This document shows, piece by piece, positions 20,811 to 30,757 of a stretch of 64,000 nucleotides of DNA (positions within the stretch are counted from its first letter, which is position 1; every line of letters begins with the position of its first letter). Location: the NCBI RefSeq assembly GCF_004664715.2, contig NC_051066.1:80268735-80332734 (forward strand), in the 5' to 3' direction. Both the position numbers and the translations under genes were made by a program. The stretch comes from Peromyscus leucopus (lineage: Eukaryota; Chordata; Mammalia; Rodentia; Cricetidae). The notes beneath the pieces are model-generated. The model did no database searches. It was not told the DNA's origin and worked only from the letters and a program-made list of their open reading frames with translations.

Positions 20811-21638
20811 TCACAAATTACGTATTAGTGGCTATAACATACAGCTTAATGCTGACACCATCACAGAGAAATCTGGATGTCTATCAGAAGGGAATTCTAC
20901 CCTAGATAGTAGTGTTTTAAATTGAACATGGCCCCAGGAATGAGATTTACACATTATATGTTACCCACTCCTAAATACAAGACAAATGCCTTTAAAATGA
21001 TGCTTAAAAACAAAAATCTGTAGACTGAGACCCAAGCACAGTAGAAGCCACCAGCAAGTGAGCCGCAGAGCAGAAGGAGCTTTCTCTACTTCCTTCTCAA
21101 CTTCTTTGTCTGCTACGCCGTGGGGGCAAAAGAGTGATGAAATCCATCAGCAGATTGGTCAAGAAATCGGCCCGAATACTTTGAATTTATCTGGAAGACT
21201 TTTAAATATGGACGTGGAGCCACGTGAGCAATGATGGACTCTAACACGAGCACTGTATCTTAATGCAGTTTGTAGAATTTAGCTCAACTTCAGAATGCTC
21301 TCAGGGTAGATCGTGCTTTCCGCCTGCCCAACATCCACTCACTTCTCCGTGTTCAAATGGCACAGAAATGAAATGGAAAAAGCAGAAAGGTCCTCAAAAG
21401 TGCCTGTGTGTCTGGTGGTTCATTAATGTCGACTCTGGTTTTGAGTCCTGGTAATGTGCCAGGAGTTGTGCCTCCCACGTGCCGTCTCACAGTGCATTCG
21501 CAACAGCAGAGCCAGCGTTATTGCCCCCATGGGCATCACTCATTTACAAGGTTTAAAGAAGTGAAGACTCTCGTCCCTGTTCCCTTGGAGAAGAAGAGGA
21601 TCTGAACTTCTGATACTTCGGCATCCTAAGTTCTTAAA
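20811..21638. other. Unique DNA, no gene seen
   Basis: No repeat family recognised; short overlapping plus frames at 21263-21605 are without domain-like sequence. Confidence 0.4.
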
Positions 21639-21765
21639 GTCAGGTCTGGAGAGGTGGGTAAGAGCACTTGCTGCTCTTGCAGAAATCCTGGCTCAGTTCC
21701 CAACACCCATTTCAGGTGGCTCACAATCATCTGTAACTCCAGTACCAGGGGATTTGATGTGTGTA

Positions 21766-21820
<55 letters not shown>

Positions 21821-21890
21821 GCGCGCGCGCACGCGGGCGGTGCATATACATAGGCACACATACATAAACATAAAGTAAATATATTGTTTT
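21639..21890 (+). repeat. B2 SINE with (AC)n-(GC)n tail
   Basis: The head 'aggtctggagaggtgggtaa' and middle 'tggctcacaatcatctgtaa' + 'ctccagtaccagggg' match B2. An (AC)n array with a terminal GCGCGC block (about 21767-21838) and an A-rich end follow. Confidence 0.8.
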
Positions 21891-22044
21891 TAGGTTCTTA
21901 ACCTTCAAGCTTTGCATGTTGCTTCAGGGTGTAGCTGTGCTATGCTTACGGCTTGGTTAATGAAAGACAGCCATTTTCCTTTTCAATAATGCTAAGGGCA
22001 GTTTGAGTTACCAGAAGACACACGTAGATGTTTTTCTTTAGTGC

Positions 22045-22372
22045 CTGTATTAGATGAAATGCTTGACAAAAACACCTTAAATGGGGAGGGATGTATTGGG
22101 TTCATGGTTTTGAGAGTGTCGGTTCATCATGCTGGGTAGGGTGTGGTAGAGCAAAGCAGTTCATATCATGTCCGACTAGGAAGCAGAGGAAAAGGGATGG
22201 CAGCGTTCAGGATGCTGCTTTCTTGGATCTTCCTTTTTAGTATATGTGGGATCTCAACCCATGGGATGGTGTTGCTCACACCTAGAATGGGTCCTCTGGG
22301 GTTAATCTTTTCTGGGAACATCCTTCCAGACATATCTAGATGTATGTGGCACCAATCTCTTGTGTGATTCTA
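22045..22372 (-). mobile_element. Diverged MaLR-type LTR
   Basis: Minus-strand LTR text: 'tagatgaaatgcttgacaaa', 'gggttcatggttttgagagt' and 'ggtgttgctcacacctagaa', ending near 'ttgtgtgattctaagttaga'. It is older than the other copies and many positions differ. Confidence 0.55.
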
Positions 22373-22423
22373 AGTTAGACAATGAAGATGAAACATCACA
22401 GTGTCTAAGGACCGTCGACATCA

Positions 22424-22471
22424 TCTGCGAGTTCACTCAGGCAGCACCCACTGAGTGAACTCAGTAGCAGA
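22424..22471. repeat. Hairpin-forming inverted repeat
   Basis: The 12-base arm 'gagttcactcag' (22429-22440) is followed after 10 bases by its exact reverse complement (22451-22462). A second short pairing (ctgc/gcag) lies outside it beyond a small bulge. No function is known to me. Confidence 0.7.
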
Positions 22472-22699
22472 CGTCTGTCTTGTTATTTTGCTGTTCATTC
22501 AAATGAACCTTAATAAAACTCCATGTACTCATTTAAATACTGGCTTCTCGGGGAAAGCAGGAAAGTGGGTTATGTTTAATTAATTATCTTTGCTCCTCTG
22601 TGATGGGAATTTGGGTCACAATGAGCATAATTTGTGCACCAAAGATCCAGAATAATTTTCTAAAGTTCTTGTTTCAAGTAAATATATTTTTATAATAAA

Positions 22700-23065
22700 A
22701 ATATATGGGCAGAGAGATTTAAGAGCCAGAGGAACAGGGAGTTTGCTGTGAGACTGTGTCTCCTAGGACTGTCAGAAGCTACACCCATAAAGTCTCACCA
22801 ACATGGCTGCCTGAACATGAACTGAACAAGGACAATGGTAGGCAGGCTAATCTGGATGCTGAGGGGTGAGGGCAAGCTCTGGAGGCCTCGACTCTAACAG
22901 AGAGCTACTGGTAACTAAGGAATACTGAGAGCTGAAGAAATCGTCTTCCCTAGGGAAGAGTGCAGAGCCGTAAGTGGGAGGGCTTGGAGGGGAAAAGGAA
23001 AGGTGGAAATTATGTATTCATATTATAATCTCAAAAGAAATAATTCTCAAAATGAATTTATAAAA
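22700..23065 (+). mobile_element. L1 3'-end fragment (Lx-type)
   Basis: The phrases 'gagagatttaagagccagag', 'tttgctgtgagactgtgtct', 'cacccataaagtctcaccaa', 'acatgaactgaacaaggaca' and the final 'attataatctcaaaagaaat' are in the order of a rodent L1 3'UTR end. Plus orientation; no ORF remains. Confidence 0.75.
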
Positions 23066-23589
23066 GAAATCAATGAAATGATTAATCCTTTGAGTCATAA
23101 TCCCATTTAGGATAGCTAAAAGTTCAGACTATGCTTGTTAAAGTTTTTTTTCCCCAAAGCTGAAATCAGACATTTTGAGGACATGGCATTAGTTATTTCA
23201 GGCTCCTTCAGGATACTGACATAGTAGACTGACACTGTAAACCAAAAGCCCAAACCACCTGATAGTCCTGAAAGCACCAGGCCTTTAGTCTGGCTAACTA
23301 AGACGCACTCTAACAGGAACCATTGGCCTCTCAGTTTTCTCTGGTCCTAATCTGGCTCCCACCTGGCCCAGACCTCCCCTATATCTTGGTTCTCGTCTTC
23401 ACAAGGCACTGGGTGACATGGATACATTGTATATGGACACTCATTATTGCTTCCCAAAAGGAGAGCACCTCTTCACCTCCATGATCCACACTTCCCCCTC
23501 CATTAGCAAATCCAGAGAGCTGTTGGCATTGAAAACTATTGTGAGCTGAGTGTGGCCTCTGTTTATTTAACAGTTCCGGTTCCATCTAA
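23066..23589. other. Unique DNA, no gene seen
   Basis: No recognised repeat; a 68-codon minus frame is without features. Confidence 0.4.
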
Positions 23590-23900
23590 GTGGAAAACAC
23601 ACTGGCGGGGCCCTTTTAATTTTTCGGTTAGATTTTTAATTCAACTATAAAGACAATTCAAGTGAGAAACTTCAGCTCGCTGATTCTGTTCTTTGAGTCA
23701 CTGCACTGTAATTAGCTGAGCTGGCTTTTAAATGCAGCAAGAGAACATCTTTCTTGTCTGTTTATGTCAGAAAAAAATGGCTAATGAGCACTTATCAAAA
23801 TGATGAACATTTTTTTCATTAGATTAAGTAACATCAAAACAGACTTTTAATGTACTATTATGTTTCAGCTTGGAAGAAATTGGGTAAAATAGCTCATATC
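23590..23900. other. Conserved-looking non-coding block (candidate)
   Basis: This is complex AT-rich sequence without repeats. It has several short motifs of the type bound by homeodomain or SOX factors, for example 'ttttaattttt' near 23614, 'gtaattagctgagc' near 23709 and 'tcattagattaagtaac' near 23817. There is no coding frame. The enhancer idea is inference. Confidence 0.4.
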
Positions 23901-24384
23901 TTCACAGCTGCCCAAGAATGTCTCTGCAAGGTAGGATCTGCCTCCCCTCTCCCTGCCGTCAGCCTGCCCCCCCCCCATACACCTAGACTTCAGCAAAGTG
24001 CCCGTCAGTGATAACTTTCTGTGTGGTCAAGTGTCTTAAAGGCACATTCCCAAAGGGTTTGGAATGGCGTTAGAATTATCTGTGGCACATGAATAGCTGT
24101 GAAGCTGGTGTCACCGCTGGTTGTCACTGCTCTATTCCACTGTTCCTTGTGACTTGATAATACATACCTATCTGACTGCATTCTAAGAATGACTCCTCTT
24201 CAGTTTCCCACAGCCATCAGTCAGAATTCCACCCAGAACACTCAGGATCTTCCTTCTTTACTGTGGAAATTTTTGAGTGTTTCTGCAGATTGCATTAGCT
24301 GATGTTTTAACAAAAGATGTAATGATGAAGTCTGATTTCTTATGAAAATTCATAGCAAAATTGCAGACTTTGAAGAACCTTCTC
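23901..24384. other. Unique DNA, no gene seen
   Basis: It contains a short poly-C run near 23968; otherwise nothing recognisable. Confidence 0.4.
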
Positions 24385-24548
24385 AGCGGGCATGGTGGTG
24401 CACACCTTTAATCCCAGCACTCAGGAGGCAGAGGCAGATGGATCTCTGTGAATTCAAAGCCAGTCTGGTTTACAAAGCAAGTTCCAAGACAGCCAGGAGT
24501 ATTACACAGAGAAACTCTGTCTCGAAAAACAAAACACCACCACCAAAA
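24385..24548 (+). repeat. B1 SINE
   Basis: A well-preserved B1: 'gcgggcatggtggtgcacac', 'aatcccagcactcaggaggc', 'agccagtctggtttacaaag' and 'gaaactctgtctcgaaaaac', with an A-rich tail that abuts the tail of a minus-strand B2. Confidence 0.9.
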
Positions 24549-24555
24549 AGAAAAA

Positions 24556-24750
24556 GTCATTTTATTTTTATTTGGATGTATGTGTATGTGTACATGGGTA
24601 GAGGTGCTTGAGATCAGAGTGGGTGTTGGATCCCATAGACCTGGAGTTGCAGGACGTTGTGAGCCACTCAATGTGGCTGCCAAGAACAAAACTCTGGTCT
24701 TCTGCAAGAGCAGCAGGTGCTCTTAACCACTGAGCCATCTCTCCCGCCCC
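24556..24750 (-). repeat. B2 SINE
   Basis: The tail side is 'tcattttatttttatttgga', followed by 'ctggagttgcaggacgttgt', 'gagccactcaatgtggctgc' and 'cttaaccactgagccatctc'. It lies tail to tail with the preceding B1. Confidence 0.85.
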
Positions 24751-24824
24751 AGAACTTTCTCATTTTAAATGTATCTTGGATGACAGGTTATTTTTTTTTT
24801 AATCCACACCACAAATTTGAGTCC

Positions 24825-25158
24825 GTTTGTAGTGGCCTATGATCATGTTTATGGAAATCATCTTGAATGATGATTGACGTGAGAGAGCCCAGTCCACTGT
24901 GAGTGATACCACCCTGACACAAAGGCTCTGGGATGTGTAAGAAAGCTAGCTGAGTAAGTCCGAGGGAACAAGCCAGTAGGCAGCATTCCTCTGAAGTTTA
25001 GACCCTTGTACGTTCCTTGACAGAAGCTTGGCCTTCTTTCTGTGACTCCACTCCGTAATGGATTGTGACCTGAAAGTAAGCTAAATAAGCCTCCCTGCTC
25101 CCCAAGTATTTTCTGGTCAGTGTTTTATCAGCCCAATAGAGAAGAGCAAAGTAGGACA
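24825..25158 (+). mobile_element. MaLR-type LTR, 5'-truncated
   Basis: Plus-strand LTR text from 'gagagagcccagtccactgt' through 'gtaagaaagctagctgagta' to 'gtaagctaaataagcctccc' and 'gtcagtgttttatcagccc', ending 'aaagtaggaca'. The 5' start is missing or too diverged. Confidence 0.7.
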
Positions 25159-25784
25159 CGCATGTGCTGTTAGATTTACTCCTGCGTGTTTGTTGAGTTC
25201 GGTTTTAGACATTCTGGGGCCGGTTTCAGTTCACTAAGGAGGGTGATGCTGTTTTTAAGTCACTGCTTGGTTTGCTTTTTGAGAAGTGTCTTCCTGGGTG
25301 TGGGTAGGGTGCTCCCTTTGCAACCATCTACACCCTCGAAAGATGCCGTTCTTGTGTCTTGTCCTCTGTTTTCATTGGATAAGTCTTCCTGTTATTGCTT
25401 TGAAGGTCTTTTACTTTGTACTTGATGTTTGTGTGGTCCAGACTGAGCCCTTGGGAGCCCCCACAACAGTCTTTGAACTTCTGGACGGTTTGGCATTAAC
25501 AGTATTCTGTGATCATCTTTTACTTTCTCTGCTCTAATGCTGGCATCTGTCACTTCTTCAAAGCCTCTGGTTCTTAGTGGGTGGGGGATAATGGTACTTA
25601 GAAATTAAAATTTGGACACAGGGTGCTGCTGGACAGCCCCTGTGTCTGTACTCAGTACATCTAGGATTGATGAGACTATCTTTAAAATCCACCCCCATAC
25701 TCGCAGATTCAATCTAGTGCTACAAAGCTAATTTTAGTCTTCCTTCTTTTCTGCACAGTAATTTTTATGTCCTTATTTTTTAAA
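25159..25784. other. Unique DNA, no gene seen
   Basis: Two overlapping plus frames (25186-25425, 25286-25537) are Phe/Leu/Cys-rich from T-rich DNA and do not look like a protein family. Confidence 0.4.
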
Positions 25785-26006
25785 AAAGGATTTATTTTTA
25801 TTTGTGTATAAGTGTGTGGTTTTATGTGGACATGTGCCACGTGGTATGTACAGGAGTCTGTGGAGGCCAGAAGTCGGTGTCAGACAAAGCCCATGGAGCC
25901 GGAGTTCCAGGCAGTCGTGGACTGCCCAGTGTGGGTGCTGGGAACTGAACTTAGTCCTCTAAAGAGCAGCGAATGCTCTTAGCCACCACGCCATTTCCCC
26001 AGCCTC
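25785..26006 (-). repeat. B2 SINE
   Basis: Tail side 'ggatttatttttatttgtgt', then 'gtctgtggaggccagaagtc', 'gtgtgggtgctgggaactga' and 'gctcttagccaccacgccat'. Minus orientation, moderately diverged. Confidence 0.8.
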
Positions 26007-26570
26007 CTCTGTACAGTATTTTAAAGTCCTTTCTAGGGGAGGAATCTGGTTCACACTATTCTCACTGTTTCTACTCATTTAAGTTTAGATTCATAAGCAG
26101 CTGATTCAGAATTATTAGCTCTGTTGCTATAAAAATTAAAAACTTTAATGTTCAATGTTTGTTAACTGATCTTTTTGTCTCTAGACTGAGAGTGTTTAGT
26201 CAAAAGTGTTTGCTTTGTGCGACTTTTTTTTATTTGAAAAATCATTGAGTCCATTTGTTTCTGTCTATATTTCATTTTGGCTTTTACATCCTCCTCTATT
26301 GTTAATGTCATCATCATCCCCAGACCAAAATGATCCTCAAATGCCAGCAGAAACGTATATTGCCTCCTTTCCCCTGCCACCACTGTGTTAATGCGCCTCC
26401 CTGAGTTTCTGTTTGTAAGTAAAGAAATGCGTTTGCATCTTGTTGCCCCATGGCTCCTTTTAAATATGAAAGGAGCATTTTATAGATGCTCTTTCACACA
26501 TTCATTTTCAGAGTTGGGAATAAATAGGTCCTAGAAATCATCAATACCACACCTTTCTCACATTGGTGTC
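26007..26570. other. Unique DNA, no gene seen
   Basis: T-rich; no named repeat or coding evidence. Confidence 0.4.
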
Positions 26571-27163
26571 TTTTCTTTGTATATGCTGATGGTTTTCATC
26601 GGGACATTTTTATACATGAATATCATATACTTTGACATTCTCCCCCCATTATTACCTTTCATTTCCCCAGTCTCACTTTTACTTTCATGTACTATATGCA
26701 TATTTTATATAGCTACATAAAATGCGTGATTCCAAGAGAAAACACGCAGTATTTGTCTTTCTGAATTTGGCTTATTTCTCTTAGCTTGATAATCTCCAGT
26801 TGCATGCATTTTCCTGCAATAGATGTGATTGCATCCTTCTTTATGGTTGAATATGACACATTTCTTTATCTAGTCATCCTTTCACAGACATCCAGGCTGA
26901 TTCTGCGGCTTGTCTATTGTGAAGAGGGCTGCAATAAACACTGATGTGAAGTATCTCCATGGTCTGTTGATCAGAATTCTTTGGGCAGATTCTCAGGAGT
27001 GGTATAGCTGGTTTTTTCCCCCTCCATATTTATTTCCACAATGTGTGAACTAATTACTAATTTACATTCCTCCCAGTGTTGTATAGGATTCTCTTATCTC
27101 TACATAGTCCCCAACATTTGTTGTTACTTTCTTAATGGTAGCCATTCTGACAGGAGAGAGAGA

Positions 27164-27248
<85 letters not shown>

Positions 27249-27500
27249 GGTGTGGCTTTAATGTACAATTCACTAATGCCTAAGGATGTTGAATAACTTC
27301 TTTCATGTGTTTATTGGCCATTTGTATTTTGCCTTTTGAGAATTATCTGTTCATCTCATTATCCTGTTTATTAATTGGATTATTTGATTTCTTGGCAATT
27401 AGTCTTTTTAAGTTTTTGATATTCCATACATCTTTGGGTCAGTTTATAGATATGTACTGTTCATTGTGTGAATGTTCCATAGTTTAGTCAATTCAATATG
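26571..27500 (-). mobile_element. L1 3'-part in antisense, split by a (GA)n array
   Basis: Antisense L1 text: 'ctccagttgcatgcattttc', 'ttctttatggttgaatatga', 'tattgtgaagagggctgcaa', 'taaacactgatgtgaagtat', 'ctaatttacattcctcccag' and, beyond the GA array, 'atgttgaataacttctttca' with 'gtgtttattggccatttgta'. These are the standard order of the ORF2 end and 3'UTR of an L1 read backwards. No intact frame. Confidence 0.8.
27153..27243. repeat. (GA)n microsatellite
   Basis: About 45 GA units with one GACA interruption, lying inside the antisense L1 where the consensus has a short 'gacaggagtgag'-like stretch, so the array grew in the L1 sequence. Confidence 0.95.
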
Positions 27501-27655
27501 TAGTTGAGGATGACCTTGAACTTCTGATCCTCCTGCCTCGATCTCTTGGTAAGAGAATGCCCATCGTGCCTGGTTTTATGTCATCCTGATCATGGAACCC
27601 AGGGCTTTATATATGCTGGGCACTCTTCCAATGAGCTACATTCCAGCCCTTGTGG
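27501..27655 (-). repeat. B4-type SINE
   Basis: The text 'gatgaccttgaacttctgat' + 'cctcctgcct' is the B1-like half, and 'catggaacccagggctttat' with 'gagctacattccagccctt' is the ID-like half, in minus orientation. Confidence 0.65.
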
Positions 27656-28002
27656 ACTTTTCAATTGAGTTTTTAAAAATCTTTTTATTGTGGAAGTTGT
27701 AAAAGTTCCTCATGCATTCCGAATACCCTGTCTTTTTACCCGTTGGCTTTTGTCCTACTCCTCAGAAACCTTGAGAACTGATTTTTGTACCATCAGCCCT
27801 GTAAGACTTATTTTCTTCTGAAAGCTTCAGTCTCGTGACCACTGTGCTTCCCGCTGGGTTTTTTCTCCGTCTCACTCAGTGAGCTCATGCCTTAATAGAA
27901 GCGGGGCTCTGTCTCCTCTCTCCGAAGCTTGACCTCCTTCTGGATGTCTCTGGCTCTTCCATGTTTGTTTCTTCTAGTGTAGCAAGAACGTGACAAATAA
28001 AT
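27656..28002. other. Unique DNA, no gene seen
   Basis: No recognised repeat or gene. Confidence 0.4.
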
Positions 28003-28090
28003 CTGGGCCAGGGCTCAGTTGTAGAGTGTTTGCAGAGGACAGTCAAGGTTCAGGGTTCTGTCTCTCGGACGGCAAGGAATGAACAAACAA
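28003..28090 (+). repeat. ID-like SINE
   Basis: The text 'gggccagggctcagttgtag' + 'agtgtttgcag' and 'ggttcagggttctgtctctc' followed by 'aacaaacaa' matches an ID element in plus orientation, moderately diverged. Confidence 0.5.
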
Positions 28091-28425
28091 GCTCAGGAAC
28101 TCCACACCTTTCTAGCTTGCTGTTATGTCTTCGGTTTTCGTTAGATCCCGATAGACTCATCAGTGGCTAATGAGTGTCTCCCTGGGATGTGTTACCCTGC
28201 CCTTAGGCTGTGGTCTGTAAAGCCTACCTTGATCATTTTCCTAATCGCTGCCAGCAGCTGTTCTGTGACATCTTCTCACATCCACAGAAGGTTATTCCGA
28301 TCTGGGTTATTCCATCATTGCTCGTCGTAGCAGTCATCTTTCCACTTAGCACATTTCATTAAATTTATATGGAAATGAGAGAACACAGTCAAATTGACAA
28401 AGCATTTTACAATTGACAGGGAAAT
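28091..28425. other. Unique DNA, possibly conserved at its right end
   Basis: The part 28310-28425 is AT-rich and complex ('ttcattaaatttatatggaa'), resembling other non-coding blocks in this window. No coding evidence. Confidence 0.3.
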
Positions 28426-28960
28426 TGGCTTGCTCATGCATTGCTAGGGAGGGGACAAATTGGTACCGTCTTTCCAGAGGGTATTAATTTATATCAAAAT
28501 CCTTAACAATTCATTTGTCCTTTGGCCCAGCAATTTTGCTTGTAGGAATTTATCCTAAGGAAATAATAGTGAATACATATAAAGATTTATTTAGAAAGAT
28601 TTCCATCTCATGACCCAAACTGGAATCAAAACACTAAATATGCATCAATGTGGGACGTGATAAATTCTGGTGCATCAATGCAATGAGATACAATGGAATT
28701 TAATGCTACTACAGAGGCAGATGAATATGTAAACATATTAGTGGCCTATTGTTCAGGAAAGAGCTCCAAACAACACATACGGTGGGGTCCCACTTTAAAA
28801 TGTACACTCAGATCTCCAAGACTGAAATAGCACTCACGGAAATGTTTGTTAATAATGGGTATTGTTGCATTTTTTTCCTTTTGAAAAAGTGCATTGAATG
28901 TTTTTCTGTAAGATATAATTTCTTTAAAAATTTATTATGTTTCTCTTTTTAAAACTTAGT
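28426..28960 (+). mobile_element. Ancient L1 3'-end fragment (L1M-type)
   Basis: Plus-strand text 'tttggcccagcaattttgct', 'tgtaggaatttatcctaagg', 'tgcatcaatgtgggacgtga', 'taaattctggtgcatcaatg' and 'acaatggaatttaatgctac' is in the order of an old mammalian L1 3' end. Frames are broken. Confidence 0.8.
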
Positions 28961-29215
28961 CGTCAGACTCTCTTGACAATGGTGAACATTTTATTTTATA
29001 TGGATGACCTGAGCTGTGTTTTCATACTCTTGAGTACTTTATAGATTTCACTAGATTTTTGTGTTATTGAAAATACCTTGTAGAACAAAAGAATTTAAAT
29101 ATAAACACGATTAAAAACCCCTTCTTTTAAAATTCACATAAAGGCTTTGCCTGTTTCTGCATGATGTGACAAAACACTTTTAGTAAAGAGCCCTTTATCT
29201 TTAAAAAAAAAAAAA

Positions 29216-29382
29216 TTCATTTATTTGTGTGTGTGCCATACTGCATGTGTGGATGCCAGAGGACAGCTTTGGGAGAAATCCATTTTCGTACTCTCTTTCT
29301 ACCATGTGGGTTCAGGGGATCAAACTCTGCTTGCTAGCCTTGGCATTAAGCACCTCTACCCACTGAGCCATCCTATCAGCCC
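29216..29382 (-). repeat. B3-type SINE
   Basis: A-run, then 'ttcatttatttgtgtgtgtg', 'ggatgccagaggacagcttt', 'ctaccatgtgggttcagggg' and 'ctacccactgagccatccta'. It lies about 170 bases upstream of the coding exon. Confidence 0.8.
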
Positions 29383-29538
29383 TAAGAGTCTTTAAGAAAG
29401 TAATTAGAGTTTATGATAAGAATTCAGATTATCATGGAAAATTCATTTCCTAAGAAAGAAGTCTAGTATCCTTTTGAAACCAGTGGTCAAAATTGAATGC
29501 TAAGATGAGATTTCTCACAGACATTCGTATTCATGGTT

Positions 29539-29554
29539 GCTTTTTTCCTTGAAG
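29539..29554 (+). promoter_or_regulatory. Likely 3' splice site before the thioesterase exon
   Basis: A pyrimidine-rich run ('gcttttttccttgaag') ends in AG, 22 bases before the ATG. This suggests a separate upstream 5' untranslated exon. It could also be chance if transcription starts inside this exon. Confidence 0.55.
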
Positions 29555-29576
29555 GAATTCTGAAGCAGCAATCACT

Positions 29577-29797
29577 ATGATTCCTTGGGTGTGGAGGCTA
29601 CTTCCTAGAAATGTCACCCATTCCTTATCTACATCATCAACCAGCCAGAGAGCTGAGGCTCACCACCGGCAGCTGGAGGCCTATGGGTACTTCTTGCCCA
29701 TCCAGACCAGGTGGCAGGACAATGACCAGTATGGCCACGTGAACAATGCTGTGTACTACAGTTACTTCGACACTATCATCAACCACTACCTGATCAG
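29577..29797 (+). CDS. N-terminal coding exon of a hotdog-fold acyl-CoA thioesterase
   Basis: The exon encodes 73 codons plus 2 bases. Residues 42-65 hold the signature of the YbgC/FadM-like (4-hydroxybenzoyl-CoA thioesterase) hotdog family: [20 protein letters not shown]. Asp50 aligns with the catalytic Asp of that family, and the GHVNN stretch (53-57) starts the central helix. Such enzymes hydrolyse acyl-CoA thioesters. The first 26 residues carry three arginines and many serines but no acidic residue, which fits a mitochondrial presequence (inference). A polypyrimidine stretch and AG (29553-29554) precede a 22-base leader, and 'cag|gtaggc' follows at 29797/29798, a consensus donor, so the apparent stop two bases on is intronic. 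The domain needs about 80 more residues from later exons; I found none in the next 34 kb. The start is the first in-frame ATG before the domain. I cannot name the orthologue; a processed pseudogene is unlikely because the donor is intact. Confidence 0.8.
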
Positions 29798-30389
29798 GTA
29801 GGCATGAGGCTCACTTTGCTCTTGCTGTATGCCTTGCTTGGGTCTTGGAGTAGAGCATTTCTTTGCTATACACCTCTTTGGTGGGGATGCCTGGATACTG
29901 GCCTCTTCAAAGGAGAACAGAAGGCTGGACAAGTGGGTGAGGAATGTGTTGCCTTGCCTCTCCCGGGGTCTCAGGTGTTCACATATCTTGGTCCTTTGGT
30001 CTAACTTGTCAGCAAATGTGTTTATTTGAAGCTCAAATAAACACCTACATAACAAAGCACATGATGTTCAGATGCTGGGCAACTTGAGCAGATATTAACA
30101 TCAACCCTCAAGGCCTTTTTGCGAGAGAAGCAGCTGCCTCCCCCACAGACGATGCATGGTAGCGGGTAGGAGAGATGTAAAGTTGTTTATTATATCCTCT
30201 GGATGCCTTGATAACTTGATTGACATCTGATCAGCATGCTTGCAAGAGTGGTTAGTAGATTTTTGGTTTATTTAATTGGAGAGACTGTGTGCTACAGAAA
30301 AAGCTGCATGAATTCTATCTTTGTCTTACAGTGAGCTATACAATTTTGAAAAACTTGTTTAATCTTATTGAGTTTTCCATACAAATAAC
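29798..30389 (+). other. Start of the intron after the thioesterase exon
   Basis: It begins GTAGGC. I see no repeat family and no second exon with hotdog-domain sequence in it. Confidence 0.5.
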
Positions 30390-30520
30390 TCCTGTTTTCT
30401 ATGTGCCTGGCACTGTGTTACACCTTACTCAGTTTCTCATTTACTCTCACCATGAGAGATGGTCGCAAAAATGTCAGTGTACAGCCTAAGCCTCCTGGCC
30501 TGTGTCCCTTGGAGGTATGT
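30390..30520 (-). repeat. MIR/L2-like remnant
   Basis: The text 'tctatgtgcctggcactgtg' + 'ttacacctta' followed by 'tcatttactctcaccatgag' resembles the antisense of a MIR-type core end. Diverged. Confidence 0.4.
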
Positions 30521-30757
30521 GGGGACACAGCGCCAGCTTCATATCTTTCTTTGGCTCACATAACTACTTTTATAGGCAGACCAGAAGTTCTTACCCTTCC
30601 TGAGAGCAGCCTTCAGCTATGGGATGGTGGGACTGGTGTATGAGCACCCCCAACTTCCTCCCCTTTTCACTGAGGTAACTTGGAGATACACAGTTTGTAT
30701 AGGCTCTCAGGATTCTCCAGTAGGATTGAACTCCAGCCATATAAGTTGGTAGCCTTT

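Noticed and set aside
29799..29801. Stop codon ending the thioesterase frame after 74 residues
   Set aside because: The TAG overlaps a consensus splice donor (cag|gtaggc) and the domain is incomplete at that point, so it is best read as intron sequence.
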